In this document: piece after piece, positions 54,206 through 63,400 of the stretch
Layout: each line of letters begins with the position of its first letter
How positions within the stretch are numbered: position 1 is the stretch's first letter
The notes under the pieces: model-generated
Database searches by the model: none
What the model saw: only the letters and a program-made list of their open reading frames with translations
What the model was told of the DNA's origin: nothing
Source: RGIG8745 sp045576655
Lineage (GTDB): Bacteria > Bacteroidota > Bacteroidia > Bacteroidales > Bacteroidaceae
Direction: 5' to 3'
Length of the DNA: 64,000 bases
NCBI GenBank assembly: GCA_045576655.1
Contig: JAZNGW010000018.1
Span: forward strand, 1 to 64,000
Program-made: the position numbers and the translations under genes

Positions 54206-54619
54206 TCATAACTCCTCGGATATGGAAGTCCTCACGCCCTCCACATACTTGACAAACTTTTCCTCCTCGCGAGGGATGAGTGACAGGATGCGCCCGTCAA
54301 CACATTCTATGAGCACAAAGGTGCGGAGCGGCCTGCCAAAAATGCGCATTGCCGCCATGCGCTTCACTCGCCTGACCTGTGTCAGATCAATCACCTTGTC
54401 TTTCGCAAAACGCCCCGTGTGAACTATCAGTTTGCCGTCGGGCGTGACGGTATAGTTAGTGTGGATAATACGCTCTATAATAACGACAAGCAGTAGCAGC
54501 ATGATGCAAATGGCTATACCGTTGCGTGAGGTCCACATGAGGAACACCGCTACGACCAGGATTGCAAGGAGCAACACCCAGCTGCCAGGTTCGACTTTCG
54601 CATTAAATATACGGTTCAT
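54206..54619 (-). CDS. Bacterial PH-domain membrane protein
   Basis: This gene encodes 137 residues. Two N-terminal helices (SWVLLLAILVVAVFLMW, GIAICIMLLLLVVIIERII) are followed by a small PH-type beta domain (NYTVTPDGKLIVHTGRF, IDLTQVRRVKRMAA, FVLIECVDGRILSLIPREEE). Bacterial PH-domain membrane proteins have no common function; a stress or envelope role is often guessed. It is 33 bp upstream of dacB on the same strand and may be cotranscribed. Confidence 0.75.
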   Translation of the reverse strand: MNRIFNAKVEPGSWVLLLAILVVAVFLMWTSRNGIAICIMLLLLVVIIERIIHTNYTVTPDGKLIVHTGRFAKDKVIDLTQVRRVKRMAAMRIFGRPLRTFVLIECVDGRILSLIPREEEKFVKYVEGVRTSISEEL

Positions 54620-54655
54620 GGCATTTGGTATTTTGAAAACTCATTCTTTTGTACG

Positions 54656-54663
54656 CAAAGTTA
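54656..54663 (-). promoter_or_regulatory. -7 box (TAACTTTG) of the PH-domain gene
   Basis: On the minus strand TAACTTTG, 36 bases before the start codon; preceded by an A-rich run on that strand. Confidence 0.62.
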
Positions 54664-54716
54664 CTCTTTTTTTCCATTTTCCCTTCAAGATGTTGCACTT
54701 CTACCAAGGTTTTTAG

Positions 54717-54724
54717 TAGTTTTG
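54717..54724 (+). promoter_or_regulatory. -7 box (TAGTTTTG) of nadB
   Basis: TAGTTTTG matches TAnnTTTG and lies 21 bases before the nadB start, divergent from the PH-domain gene promoter. Confidence 0.65.
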
Positions 54725-54745
54725 CAATGTAAATTCTAACGAAGA

Positions 54746-56335
54746 ATGACACGTAAATTTGATTTTCTCGTTATCGGTTCGGGAGTAGCTGGTATGAGTT
54801 ACGCCCTTAAAGTGGCAAGGGCAAACAAAGGAAAAGTCGCAATAGTGTGCAAAACCACACTTGACGAATCAAACACCTCGAAGGCACAGGGCGGCATTGC
54901 ATCGGTGACGAACATGCTCGTTGACAACTTTGACAAGCACATTGAGGACACCATGATTGCGGGCGACTGGATAAGCGATCGCGACGCAGTGGAGCAAGTG
55001 GTGCGCAATGCGCCTGAGCAGATTATGGAGCTTGTGAACTGGGGCGTGAATTTCGACCGCAACGAGGCGGGAGAATTTGACCTTCACCGCGAAGGCGGCC
55101 ACTCGGAGTTTCGCATCCTGCACCATGCCGACGACACGGGAGCGGAAATACAGCGCGGACTGATGGAAGCTGTGCGCAACCATCCTAACATCGAAGTGTT
55201 GGAAAACCACTTTGCCGTGGAGATTATCACCCAGCATCATCTCGGAGTGAGGGTGACACGCCGCACCCCCGACATCGAGTGCTACGGCGCATACATCCTT
55301 AATCCTAAAACAGAAAAGATTGACACATACTTGTCGAAGGTAACAGTTGTTGCCACAGGCGGAACGGGGGCTGTCTACAAGACTACCACCAACCCTACCA
55401 TAGCCACAGGCGACGGCATAGCCATGGTCTACCGTGCCAAAGGAAAGGTGAAGGACATGGAGTTCGTACAGTTCCACCCTACTGCACTCTACAATCCGAA
55501 GGAGAACCACCCAGCCTATCTCATCACAGAGGCCATGCGAGGCTACGGAGGCATACTCCGTCTGCCAAACGGCAAGGAATTTATGCAGAAGTACGACGAG
55601 CGCCTGAGCCTTGCACCGCGCGACATCGTGGCACGTGCCATCGACAACGAGATGAAGAAGCATGCCCTCGACCACGTCTATCTCGACGTGACTCACAAAG
55701 CCCCTGAGGAGACGAAGCACCACTTCCCTAACATCTACGCCAAATGCCTCAGCATAGGCATCGACATAACCAAGGAGTACATACCAGTGGTGCCATGCGC
55801 CCACTACATGTGTGGAGGCATACAGGTCGACCTTGACGGATGCTCGAGCATACGCCGTCTCTACGCCCTCGGCGAATGTTCATGCACAGGGCTCCACGGT
55901 GGCAACCGCCTGGCATCCAACTCGCTCATCGAGGCCGTTGTCTATGCCGACGCTGCCGCCAAGCACAGCCTGAAGACCATTGACGAATACGACTTCAACG
56001 AGCATGTACCAGCATGGAACGACGAGGGTATGATGTCGAACGAAGAGAAAATCCTCATCGACCAGGACATGAAGGAAGTGTGCCAAGTGATGAGCACCTA
56101 CGTAGGTATCGTCAGGAGCGACCTCCGTCTGCGCCGTGCATGGGAACGACTCGACCTCCTGTTTGAGGAGACTGAAGACCTCTTCAAGCGCGTAAAAGCC
56201 ACAAAGGACATCTGCGAACTGCGCAACATGATCAATGTGGGCTACCTCATCACCCGCCATGCCCTCGAACGCAAGGAAAGCCGCGGACTACACTACACCG
56301 TAGACTACGCAAAGCACGCACTTGACAAGAAATAG
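54746..56335 (+). CDS. nadB: L-aspartate oxidase
   Basis: This gene encodes 529 residues. The FAD dinucleotide-binding loop is FLVIGSGVAGMSYALKVA. SKAQGGIASV, HREGGHSEFRILHHADDTG and VQFHPTALYN are fumarate-reductase/NadB signatures. CAHYMCGGIQVD and GLHGGNRLASNSLIEAVVY complete the active-site cap and FAD contacts. It oxidises L-aspartate to iminoaspartate, the first step of de novo NAD synthesis; nadA and nadC are not in the window. A separate promoter precedes it, and the M16 peptidase follows after 30 bp. Confidence 0.94.
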   Translation: MTRKFDFLVIGSGVAGMSYALKVARANKGKVAIVCKTTLDESNTSKAQGGIASVTNMLVDNFDKHIEDTMIAGDWISDRDAVEQVVRNAPEQIMELVNWGVNFDRNEAGEFDLHREGGHSEFRILHHADDTGAEIQRGLMEAVRNHPNIEVLENHFAVEIITQHHLGVRVTRRTPDIECYGAYILNPKTEKIDTYLSKVTVVATGGTGAVYKTTTNPTIATGDGIAMVYRAKGKVKDMEFVQFHPTALYNPKENHPAYLITEAMRGYGGILRLPNGKEFMQKYDERLSLAPRDIVARAIDNEMKKHALDHVYLDVTHKAPEETKHHFPNIYAKCLSIGIDITKEYIPVVPCAHYMCGGIQVDLDGCSSIRRLYALGECSCTGLHGGNRLASNSLIEAVVYADAAAKHSLKTIDEYDFNEHVPAWNDEGMMSNEEKILIDQDMKEVCQVMSTYVGIVRSDLRLRRAWERLDLLFEETEDLFKRVKATKDICELRNMINVGYLITRHALERKESRGLHYTVDYAKHALDKK

Positions 56336-56365
56336 ACCTAAACTAACATAACAAAAACGAACAAG

Positions 56366-59176
56366 ATGAAATCTATCAAACTATTGGCAGTTTTGGCTTT
56401 ATGCCTTTCTGCTTTCAGTGGCATCAACGCCCAGCAAATGCCGCCACTTCCGTTAGACCCTAACGTACGTGTGGGCAAACTTGACAACGGACTTACTTAT
56501 TACATCCGTCATAACGAATGGCCAGAAGACAGAGCCGAGTTCTACATTGCACAGAAAGTCGGTTCAATGCAGGAAGAGGACCATCAGATGGGTCTTGCCC
56601 ACTTCCTTGAACACATGTGCTTCAACGGAACAAAGAATTTCCCAGGCGACAAACTGAAGACTTGGCTCGAAACAATCGGCGTGAAGTTCGGCGAGAACCT
56701 CAATGCCTACACAAGTTTTGACGAGACAGTCTACAACGTGAGCAATGTGCCTGTTACGCGCGAAGGAGTCATCGACTCCTGCCTGCTCATCCTCCACGAC
56801 TGGAGCAGCGCCCTTCTCCTCGAAGACAAGGAGATAGACAAGGAGCGTGGCGTCATCAACGAAGAGTGGCGCATGCGCCGCAGCGCCATGATGCGCATGT
56901 ACGAAGCCTCATTCCCTAAGCTCTATGCCGGCAGCAAGTATGCCTACCGCATGCCAATCGGCACGATGGACGTGGTGATGAACTTCAAGTACGACGATTT
57001 GCGCAGTTACTACCACAAATGGTATCGTCCTGACCTCCAGGGCATCATCGTGGTGGGCGACGTGGATGTAGACCAGATCGAAAGCAAGATAAAAGCCATG
57101 TTCTCACACATCAAGATGCCTGAAAACCCTGCTACACGCGAATACTACCCTGTTCCTGACAACAAAGAACCTATCATCGACATACAGAAGGACAAGGAGC
57201 AGGAGCGCACCACAATCTACCTGATGTACAAGCACCCAGCCTTCCCACGTGAAGGAAAGGGTACCGTGGCATACTATGCCTACTCATACATGAACGGTGC
57301 GATATCAGGAATGTTCAGCGACCGCATTAGCGAAATCCTCCAGAAGGAGAACCCTCCATTCCTCGGAGCAAGCGTGGGCGACGGCGAATATCTCGTGTCA
57401 AAGACTAAGGGAGCCTTCACAGGAGCCACAGTGTGCAAGGACAACGGATACAAAGAAGCTATTGCAGCACTCTACCGCGAGATGCTCCGTGCCACACGCT
57501 TCGGATTCACCGTAACAGAATACGAGCGCTACAAGACAGAACTCAAGTCACAGCTCGACAACCTCTATGCCCAAAAGGACAAGGTGTACAGCAGCCAGTA
57601 CGTCAACGAATACGTGCGCCACTTCATTGACAACGAGCCGGCACCTGGCATCGAATGGGAATACCAGAACCTGGGACAACTCGCCGACATGATACCAGTA
57701 ACAGCCATCAACCAGACAGTCAAGGCCATGCTCTCCGACTCCAACATGGTTGTAGCAATGTTCTGTCCCGACAAGGCAGACCTCACATACCCTACAGAGG
57801 CAGAAATACTCGACATCATCAAGAGCGTTGACGCTGAGAACATCGAAGCATATAAGGAAGAAGTGTCAAACGAACCGCTCATCAGCCAGCTTCCTGCACC
57901 AGGAAAAATCAAGAAGACAGCTGCAGGCCCTTACGAGTCAACACTCATCACCCTCTCAAACGGAGTGAAGGTCTATGTAAAGAAGACCGACTACACCCCT
58001 AACGCCATCACCATGCGTGCAGTCAGCGACGGAGGCGACTCATACTACTCCGACGACGAATACATCAACGCAAGCAACGCCGACATGGTAGCAATGGGCG
58101 GCTGGGGCAACTTCAGTGCCATCGAACTCAACAAGAAACTTGCCGGCATACAAGCAAGCGTAAGCCCAAGCATCAGTTCCAAGGCAGAGAGCCTCAGCGG
58201 AAGCTGCGTGAAGAAAGACCTCGAAACCATGCTCCAGCTCACATACCTCTGCTTCACCTCACCACGCAAAGACGAAGCAGTCTTCAAGTCATCCGTAGAG
58301 CGCATCAAGGCATCCATCGCAAACAGAGAGCTTGACCCAACGACAGCCCTTAGCGACACCATCGCAAAAGTAGTCTACGACAACAACGTGCGCGCACTCC
58401 GCACTAAGGTAGAGGACATCGACAAGATGAACTACGACCGCATCATCGAAATCTACAAGGAGCGTTTTGCCGATGCCAACGACTTCACATTCTTCTTCAT
58501 CGGCGACATCGACATTGAGACACTCAAACCGCTTCTCGAACAATACATCGCCACACTCCCAGCGCTCAAGAGCAAAGAGAAACTGAAGTACATCGACCAG
58601 AAGATGACCAAAGGCACAGTGACCAACATATTCGAGAAAGAGCAGCAGACACCAGCAGCCAACGTGCTCTTCATGTACCACGCACCGCTCAGCGACGACC
58701 TCAAGAACGTGCTCTGCGTCGACATGCTCAAGCAAATCATGACAATGGTCTACACCGAGACAGTACGCGAAGACGAAGGAGGAGCATACGGCATACCAGT
58801 CAGTGCAGCCGTGAGCGACTACCCTGAGAAAATCGGTCTCGTGAGCATCACACTCCCTACATCACCAGACAAGCGTCAGCACATGACCGAAATCATCTAC
58901 AAGGGAGTGGACGACATGGTTGCCAACGGACCAAAAGCCGAAGATCTCCAGAAAGTGAAAGAGTATATGCTCCGCAGCCATGCCGAAAAACTCAAGACAA
59001 ACGGCTACTGGATGAACCAGCTCATCAACAACGTCACTGAAGGCAAAGACAACGTAGCCATCTACGAGCAGACAGTCAACAGCATCACCGCTGCCGACAT
59101 CCAGAAGATGGCAAAGCGCATCTTCCAGAGCGGCAACCGCATAGAAGTGGGCATGACAGCCCCAAGCGCAAAATAA
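56366..59176 (+). CDS. M16 family zinc metallopeptidase (insulinase-like)
   Basis: This gene encodes 936 residues with signal peptide LLAVLALCLSAFSGINAQ. The inverted zinc motif HFLEH is at 79-83 (His79, Glu82, His83), with the distal Glu in the INEEWRMRR region. A second, inactive M16 half follows (about 510-930), giving the pitrilysin-type two-domain clam shell. It degrades peptides in the periplasm. It probably shares the nadB promoter and ends at the terminator at 59202. Confidence 0.92.
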   Translation: MKSIKLLAVLALCLSAFSGINAQQMPPLPLDPNVRVGKLDNGLTYYIRHNEWPEDRAEFYIAQKVGSMQEEDHQMGLAHFLEHMCFNGTKNFPGDKLKTWLETIGVKFGENLNAYTSFDETVYNVSNVPVTREGVIDSCLLILHDWSSALLLEDKEIDKERGVINEEWRMRRSAMMRMYEASFPKLYAGSKYAYRMPIGTMDVVMNFKYDDLRSYYHKWYRPDLQGIIVVGDVDVDQIESKIKAMFSHIKMPENPATREYYPVPDNKEPIIDIQKDKEQERTTIYLMYKHPAFPREGKGTVAYYAYSYMNGAISGMFSDRISEILQKENPPFLGASVGDGEYLVSKTKGAFTGATVCKDNGYKEAIAALYREMLRATRFGFTVTEYERYKTELKSQLDNLYAQKDKVYSSQYVNEYVRHFIDNEPAPGIEWEYQNLGQLADMIPVTAINQTVKAMLSDSNMVVAMFCPDKADLTYPTEAEILDIIKSVDAENIEAYKEEVSNEPLISQLPAPGKIKKTAAGPYESTLITLSNGVKVYVKKTDYTPNAITMRAVSDGGDSYYSDDEYINASNADMVAMGGWGNFSAIELNKKLAGIQASVSPSISSKAESLSGSCVKKDLETMLQLTYLCFTSPRKDEAVFKSSVERIKASIANRELDPTTALSDTIAKVVYDNNVRALRTKVEDIDKMNYDRIIEIYKERFADANDFTFFFIGDIDIETLKPLLEQYIATLPALKSKEKLKYIDQKMTKGTVTNIFEKEQQTPAANVLFMYHAPLSDDLKNVLCVDMLKQIMTMVYTETVREDEGGAYGIPVSAAVSDYPEKIGLVSITLPTSPDKRQHMTEIIYKGVDDMVANGPKAEDLQKVKEYMLRSHAEKLKTNGYWMNQLINNVTEGKDNVAIYEQTVNSITAADIQKMAKRIFQSGNRIEVGMTAPSAK

Positions 59177-59201
59177 GCGCACATCCACAACAAACCACAG
59201 A

Positions 59202-59233
59202 AAAAGGATGCTCCCCCCAGGGCATCCTTTTCT
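59202..59233 (+). terminator. Rho-independent terminator after the M16 peptidase
   Basis: The perfect stem AAAAGGATGC (59202-59211) pairs with GCATCCTTTT (59222-59231) around a C-rich 10-nt loop, ending in a T-rich tail. Confidence 0.85.
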
Positions 59234-59277
59234 ATTCTCTCTCAGACGCCACAATGTGACATCTCTACAATACTCTT

Positions 59278-59354
59278 TACCTCCTCACCTCCTTAACTTC
59301 TTATTACCTTCTTAACTACTTAACTCCTCACCTACTTAACTACTTATTAACTCC
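59278..59354. repeat. 9-bp word array (CTACTTAAC type)
   Basis: Words are CTCCTTAAC, TTCTTATTA, CCTTCTTAA, CTACTTAAC, TCCTCACCT, ACTTAACTA, CTTATTAAC. It opens a 570-base gap before the tubulin operon, and the dyad array follows directly. Confidence 0.78.
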
Positions 59355-59367
59355 CCTAAAAGTTACA

Positions 59368-59445
59368 AACTTAGACTAAGTTTATACAAACACAGACTAA
59401 AAACGTACGAACTTAGACTAAGTTTATACATACTCAGGCTAAGTT
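59368..59445. repeat. Array of four dyads at exactly 21-bp spacing (core ACTTAGnCTAAGT)
   Basis: Units are AACTTAGACTAAGTT, ACACAGACTAAAA, AACTTAGACTAAGTT and ACTCAGGCTAAGTT. Centres are 59375, 59396, 59417 and 59438, exactly 21 bp apart. Same core and spacing as 38599-38676. Confidence 0.87.
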
Positions 59446-59523
59446 CATAGATTTTTCCTCGCTTGCAGCATCCACTTACCCCTCTATATAAGTCCTTAAT
59501 GTGCATGATTAGAAACATATCCA

Positions 59524-59628
59524 ATGGAGCAAAACGACAAAGAATCACGAAAAAAGCTAAAGAAGACAACAGAAACACTCCCTCCCGAAGGTCGTCAGAT
59601 TGAATACGGAGAAAAAGAAACGACTTAG
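59524..59628 (+). CDS. Possible small protein (34 residues)
   Basis: ATG 59524 opens a highly charged peptide: MEQNDKESRKKLKKTTE, then TLPPEGRQIEYGEKETT. It lies inside the 19-bp inverted repeat. No family is recognised. The basic-then-acidic composition is compatible with a real small protein or with chance; there is no nearby TAnnTTTG box, though the leader is A-rich. Confidence 0.35.
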   Translation: MEQNDKESRKKLKKTTETLPPEGRQIEYGEKETT

Positions 59629-59691
59629 TTAATATATGTTAAACATATACAAAAAGAAAGCCCAAAACTGTCCGTCTTTATAATAATAGTG

Positions 59692-59699
59692 TACCTTTG
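59692..59699 (+). promoter_or_regulatory. -7 box (TACCTTTG) of the tubulin-like operon
   Basis: TACCTTTG matches TAnnTTTG after an AT-rich TATAATAATAG segment. The expected leader of about 95 nt contains the 9-bp stem 59742-59774 and the right arm of the 19-bp inverted repeat. Confidence 0.68.
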
Positions 59700-59801
59700 C
59701 TACAATTAGGTAATTATTTTTAACAAATGACTCGCCGATAGTGTGCATGACTTAAATATCACTAATCATGCACATTAAGGATTTTTACTCATTAATTATA
59801 T

Positions 59802-60422
59802 ATGGGAGCACTGGTTGACATCATTCAATTCTCGTTCAGCAGCATCATTTGGGGAATACTGATTGCAGTAGCCTGCATGGCGCTGTTCGTCTTCATCATC
59901 AAAGGTTGGTGGAAAAACGCACTGTTTACTATTTGGTCCTACTTGATAGGCATTGTGCTGTTCTTGCTGCTGGCATTCCAGTGCACGCTCATAGTCGGTT
60001 CTATCAAAATCATCAACACTACAGAAGAGTACGAAGAATATTTCACAGAAATAGTCAACAGCGCATACGAAGGCTGGGAGGAAGTGTCGGAAGAAGAGGC
60101 AGATGTGGTCATCAAGAAAGCCATTGCCAAATACCCTTTGCTCTCGTACTATATCAGCGGAGGAGAGTTTAGCGGATACAATGCCAAACAACTGCCTAAA
60201 GCCATGGCCGACGAACTCATTTCGTTCATGAGCGCATATATCGGCCGCCGACTGCTCTGGTGCTTGGGATTTGTCTTAGTGGCAGGCCTTATCGGCATAA
60301 AGACCATCAACAAGAACAACCGTTCGGCACGAGCTGACAGAACGGAAAGGCTCAGTGCAAGAAGCAGCAGGCCTGCTGTGGGAAGAGAGCGCAGACCGCA
60401 CATCAGCACACGAAGAAGATAA
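59802..60422 (+). CDS. Three-helix membrane protein of the tubulin-like operon
   Basis: This gene encodes 206 residues. Two N-terminal helices (IIWGILIAVACMALFVFII, IWSYLIGIVLFLLLAFQCTLIV) are followed by an acidic loop of about 85 residues (EEYEEYFTEIVNSAYEGWEEVSEEEADVV split by Tyr/Ile) and a third helix (LLWCLGFVLVAGLIGI). The tail is very basic (RSARADRTERLSARSSRPAVGRERR). I recognise no family. It is first in the operon, 36 bp before the tubulin-like gene, so a membrane anchor or partner role for that GTPase is plausible. Confidence 0.7.
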   Translation: MGALVDIIQFSFSSIIWGILIAVACMALFVFIIKGWWKNALFTIWSYLIGIVLFLLLAFQCTLIVGSIKIINTTEEYEEYFTEIVNSAYEGWEEVSEEEADVVIKKAIAKYPLLSYYISGGEFSGYNAKQLPKAMADELISFMSAYIGRRLLWCLGFVLVAGLIGIKTINKNNRSARADRTERLSARSSRPAVGRERRPHISTRRR

Positions 60423-60458
60423 GGAAGAAATCAATAAAAACATAAAAACAAACATACT

Positions 60459-63400
60459 ATGGCAACAAAAAGTTTTTGTAGCGGCAACCACATCCTCGTA
60501 GGACTTGGTGGTACCGGAGGTAAAATCTTACGCGCATTCAAAATGCGTATGTTCGAGGAGTTCCCAACAGCCGAGGAACGCAAGAACCTGGCAGTTTCAT
60601 TGCTCTATGTCGACTCAACCGACGAGATGATGCCGAAGGACGGCAGACCTCGTCCGGACTTCAGAGTTATGGGACAGGACGCATCGTTCACCAACAACGA
60701 GTTTTTCAACATCAAGGACGTTGACGTTGAGCACATTCTTGACCACATCGGCAATTACCCTTCAGTAAAGGGAATCGTCAATAACGTAGGAGCTGTAAAG
60801 TCTGCCATCGGTTCGCTCGGACAGGCAGCAGGTCAGAAGAGACGTGCAGGACGCTTGCTCTTCGCCGCAAACGCCGTAGGCTACAACAACAGCCTTCGCA
60901 ATGCCTACGCTCGATGCGAAGCCATTTCGGGCAACGGCGATGAACTTTACATCTACATTTTCGCCGGTCTTTGCGGCGGAACAGGTTCGGGTTCTATCAT
61001 CGACGTGATTGTGCAGACACGCAAGGCATATCCTAACGCCAACATATCCGTCTATGCCATGATGCCAGAAATGCACCTTCCAGCGGCAAACATGGACCAG
61101 GGACGTTACTACCAGAACGGCTATGCTGCAATGAACGAACTCAACGCTCTTCAGGCAGGACGTTTCTTCCCACAGGACGTTACGGACAACTGCGAAGCAA
61201 GATTCTACACCGATGCAATTAAGGGTGTTGCCAACGGTCTCACCATCTACAGCAACGTGAACGAGAACGGACTCACTGTCAACTCATTCACCGAACTCCC
61301 TAAAATCGTAAGCGACTACATCTTTGCAAGAATCTTCTTCGTCAACTGCGGCGACATGAAGCTCCGCCCTATCAAGGACGCATTCACATACGAGAATATG
61401 GACGACTTCGCCCTCGAATACGACGAAGGCGCAAACGCAGGAGCAGACGGCAAAGTTCCAGTGGCAAGAACAAAGAAAATCAACTCATTCGGCATCAAGC
61501 GAGTAATGTATCCTGAATTACGCATCTTGAAGCACATCACATACACAGTGGGCGAAAGCGTGCTTTACCAGTTCAAATACAACAACTGGCGCGAAAACCA
61601 GGGATTCGTAAATGAGGAGCGCAACAAGGACTACCGCAAGGATTATCTCAACAGCGACAACCTGTCAAACTGGATGCTCGACGACCTCCATCTCACACAG
61701 GAACTCAAGGTGCTTGAGTCAGATGCCGACTACCCACGCTTCGCCGACTACTGGCACGACAAGGCCATTGCTTACGCCGAAGAGGCAAAGAAAGCAAGCT
61801 GCCCGCTCAACGAACTCGACAATATCATGAACGAGTTCTACATCAGCCACTTCCGCGAAGAAGGAGTAGAGGCGTTCTATGCAGGCAAGGAAAAGGCAAT
61901 ACCTGAAATCGCTAAGGAAATCCGCCACAAGATAGAAAGCGAGTTGTTTGAGAAATGGAAATTGGGCGACGTGTCAATCGTCGAACTCCAGAAGGTGTCA
62001 AAACTCCTGCTTGAACGCATGAGCGAAATACGCACCGAAATGGAAGCAAAATCAAAGACCGCTAAGGAGGACTACGAGGCATACGACCAGGACAGAAGCG
62101 ACAACGTCGCAGAATGGAGCCGATTAGGCATCCTCCAGCGCATGGTGGGAGTAGGCGCACGCAGATATGCCGACCACCAGGGCATCCTTACCGACTACTA
62201 CACAGCCAAGACAATGCTCACTGCATGGGAGTTTGCGAAGAAACTCGCTGCAAAGGTATTCGTGGAAATCGGTAAGATGGACGCTGACATCCTCTCGTTC
62301 GGACAGAAGATTAACCTCGCGCTCGAAGAGACAGAAAAACTCGTGGCAGCACAGCGCAAGGTGAACAAAGGACTTGAAGACTACAAGAGCGCAATCATCG
62401 AAGTCAGCGAAGACGAAGCAATGGTCGAGTTTGAGGTTGACCTCAAGACCGACAAGACCGATATGCCAAACATCGCACGCCAGCTCAGAGAGGCAATCCT
62501 TCCACAGGAGGACTTCATCAACTTCGGCAGATTGGCAAACGAAATCGACATTGACGACATCAAGGACGCATTCGACATCAAACTGTCAGACATAGTAAAA
62601 TCAAAGCACGACAGCAAAGCCGACAGCGACAACAAGGTGCTCGGTCTGAACATCCTCACTCAGTTGCAGCAGAAGTTGAAGACTGACGAAGACATCAAGG
62701 AATTTGCATACAAGATTGTGAGCCAGAGCGGCGTATTCCTCAAGTTGAACAACGACCAGATACAGCTTCACCTGCGCAACAACGAAGGCAATCTAAGCCC
62801 TACAAACTCTGCAAGCATCAACAAGAAGGCTATCCTCGTGTCTATCCCTTCGCCTGACAAAAACGAAGGACTCAAGAAGTTTGCCGACAAGTTGGAAGCA
62901 GCGTTCCAAAGCAACATCAAGCAAGGAAACGCACGCGTAGACATCATCATCGACCGCGAAAGCCAAAGAACAGACGAACTCAGTGTAATGACAGTGTCGT
63001 ACTGCTACCCTATGCGCGCTATCGACTGGATGTCAACATACAAGACACGCTACGAAAAGTTCCTTAACACAGGCAATCCTAACACCGACGCAAGCAACGC
63101 TATTCTTCTTCACAGCGAGGGCGACGGCAAAAATCTCCCTTCACTGTTCGCACTGACCGACGAGGAAATACAAAAGCGTCTGGAAGCAGAAAAGTCAACC
63201 GTTGCTCCAACAACCCCAACAGCAGGACCTACACCTGTAACAGGCGGTGCTAGTACGCCTCCTAGCATGCCACCAATCAATCCAGGTCCTGGCATGCCAC
63301 CACCGCCACCAATTGCAACACCAAACATCAGTCTGTACATGGCTGCAGGTGGTCAAAACTACGGACCTTACAACTGGGATGTATGCAAGCAGTTGGTACA

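Larger units (their letters stand above)
59494..59780. repeat. 19-bp perfect inverted repeat flanking a small ORF and a promoter
   Basis: CCTTAATGTGCATGATTAG (59494-59512) is the exact complement of 59762-59780, 249 bases apart. A third related copy, TGTGCATGACTTA, begins at 59742 and can pair locally with 59766-59774 (9-bp stem) in the leader of the membrane-protein gene. The layout could be operator sites for one regulator or the ends of a miniature element; no target duplication is evident. Confidence 0.75.

Noticed and set aside
9978..59445. Regular repeats as CRISPR arrays
   Set aside because: The unit is only 21-22 bp, cores are degenerate dyads, there are four or five units with AT-rich linkers, and no cas gene is in the window.
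59363..59578. Minus-strand ORF of 71 codons with YELSLSMYKLSLS-type repeats
   Set aside because: The repetition is the 21-bp dyad array read backwards.
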